Source: Spirochaetia bacterium
Lineage (GTDB): Bacteria; Spirochaetota; Spirochaetia; PWKH01
Assembly: GCA_007128345.1 (NCBI GenBank)
Contig: SKXS01000218.1
Location: forward strand, 1 to 5,255
DNA: 5,255 bases
Reading direction: 5' to 3'
Position 1 is the stretch's first letter. Each line of letters begins with the position of its first letter. A program made the translations under genes and the position numbers. This document shows, in pieces, positions 4,845-5,255 of the stretch. The notes beneath the pieces were generated by a model. It was not told the origin of the DNA. It worked only from the letters and a program-made list of their open reading frames with translations, and searched no databases.

Positions 4845-5255
4845 ATGAAACGAGCTGTTGTTGCAACCATTTCGGTATGTGTGCTCATCTTCTTCCTAGT
4901 AGGGTGCGACCAGATACCAGGTGTCCCAGATGATGATGAAATTATTGCAGCATTTCATGCAGTTTTGGAGGGCATTGAAGATGCGTATAAATCAGAGCTA
5001 GATCCGGTAGATAGCATCTCCCACGATACTGACATTGATCGAACCCAACACACGTATACCTTTGATGATCATGAAGTCGAAGTATCATTTGGCGACGGCG
5101 TAACAACAGTTACACTCAATGGGACTGTAACACGTTCAGTAAATGGTACTATTGAGTTTTCTGTGGACTTAGATTGTGAATCCGATGACTTTTCAAGAAA
5201 ACTCTCAGTTGAATTAGAAATGGAGCAAGAACCTGGAGAAGATGTAGAAATAAAA
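4845..5255 (+). CDS. Putative acidic lipoprotein of unknown function (3' end outside window)
   Basis: An ATG at 4845 with GGAGG at 4834-4838 (six-base spacing) opens a frame of 137 codons that is still open at the window end. The N-terminus is a lipoprotein signal: basic MKR, a hydrophobic core to residue 18, and lipobox LVGC with cysteine 21 as the expected lipidated residue. Aspartate follows the cysteine, which in enterobacteria favours inner-membrane retention. That rule may not hold in other phyla. The mature part is strongly acidic (DDDE at 29-32), has a predicted short helical section (about 33-50), then an alternating threonine/valine-rich region (about 68-110, with TVTLNGTVTRSVNGTIEF) that looks like beta strands, and a second cysteine at 111. 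It stands alone, divergent from the importer operon. I do not recognise the family. Confidence 0.85.
   Translation, partial: MKRAVVATISVCVLIFFLVGCDQIPGVPDDDEIIAAFHAVLEGIEDAYKSELDPVDSISHDTDIDRTQHTYTFDDHEVEVSFGDGVTTVTLNGTVTRSVNGTIEFSVDLDCESDDFSRKLSVELEMEQEPGEDVEIK

Overview
The window reads as ordinary bacterial chromosome dominated by ABC import systems, most likely from a spirochaete, perhaps Sphaerochaeta-like. The taxonomic guess rests on soft evidence: the substrate-binding protein's leader ends in an Ala-Ala-Gly-Gly stretch often seen in spirochaete binding proteins, there is a lipoprotein gene at the right edge, and the permease pair at the left edge is of a BMP/Rfu-like type common in that group. 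No rRNA, tRNA, CRISPR array or complete mobile element was seen.

Left (1-1115, + strand): the last 53 codons of one integral-membrane permease overlap, by the ATGA junction at 159-162, a complete second permease of 318 residues. These are the paired permeases of a CUT2/BMP-type importer (nucleosides, purines or riboflavin in characterised relatives). The ATPase and binding protein should lie upstream, outside the window.

Centre (1116-1998): about 880 bases between two convergent operons with no convincing intact gene. On the minus strand there are three short consecutive reading frames (1790-1638, 1651-1571, 1570-1400) that look like fragments of decayed genes, plus a hairpin and a 9-base direct repeat. 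No clear intrinsic terminator was found for either converging operon.

Right-centre (1999-4458, - strand): a complete polar amino-acid ABC importer operon, transcribed in the order binding protein (268 aa), permease (271 aa), ATPase (245 aa). A small hairpin lies directly after the binding-protein stop in the 110-base gap before the permease, and the permease and ATPase genes overlap by 11 bases. The binding protein captures an amino acid outside the membrane, the permease (probably a homodimer) forms the channel, and the ATPase drives uptake. The substrate cannot be named from sequence alone.

Right (4459-5255): an AT-rich 386-base divergent intergenic region carries candidate promoters for both directions. 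It is followed by the start of a + strand gene for a small acidic lipoprotein of unknown function, cut by the window edge. I found no clear evidence of a novel system. The items most worth a second look are the decayed central region, the unknown lipoprotein, and the altered residues in the binding protein.
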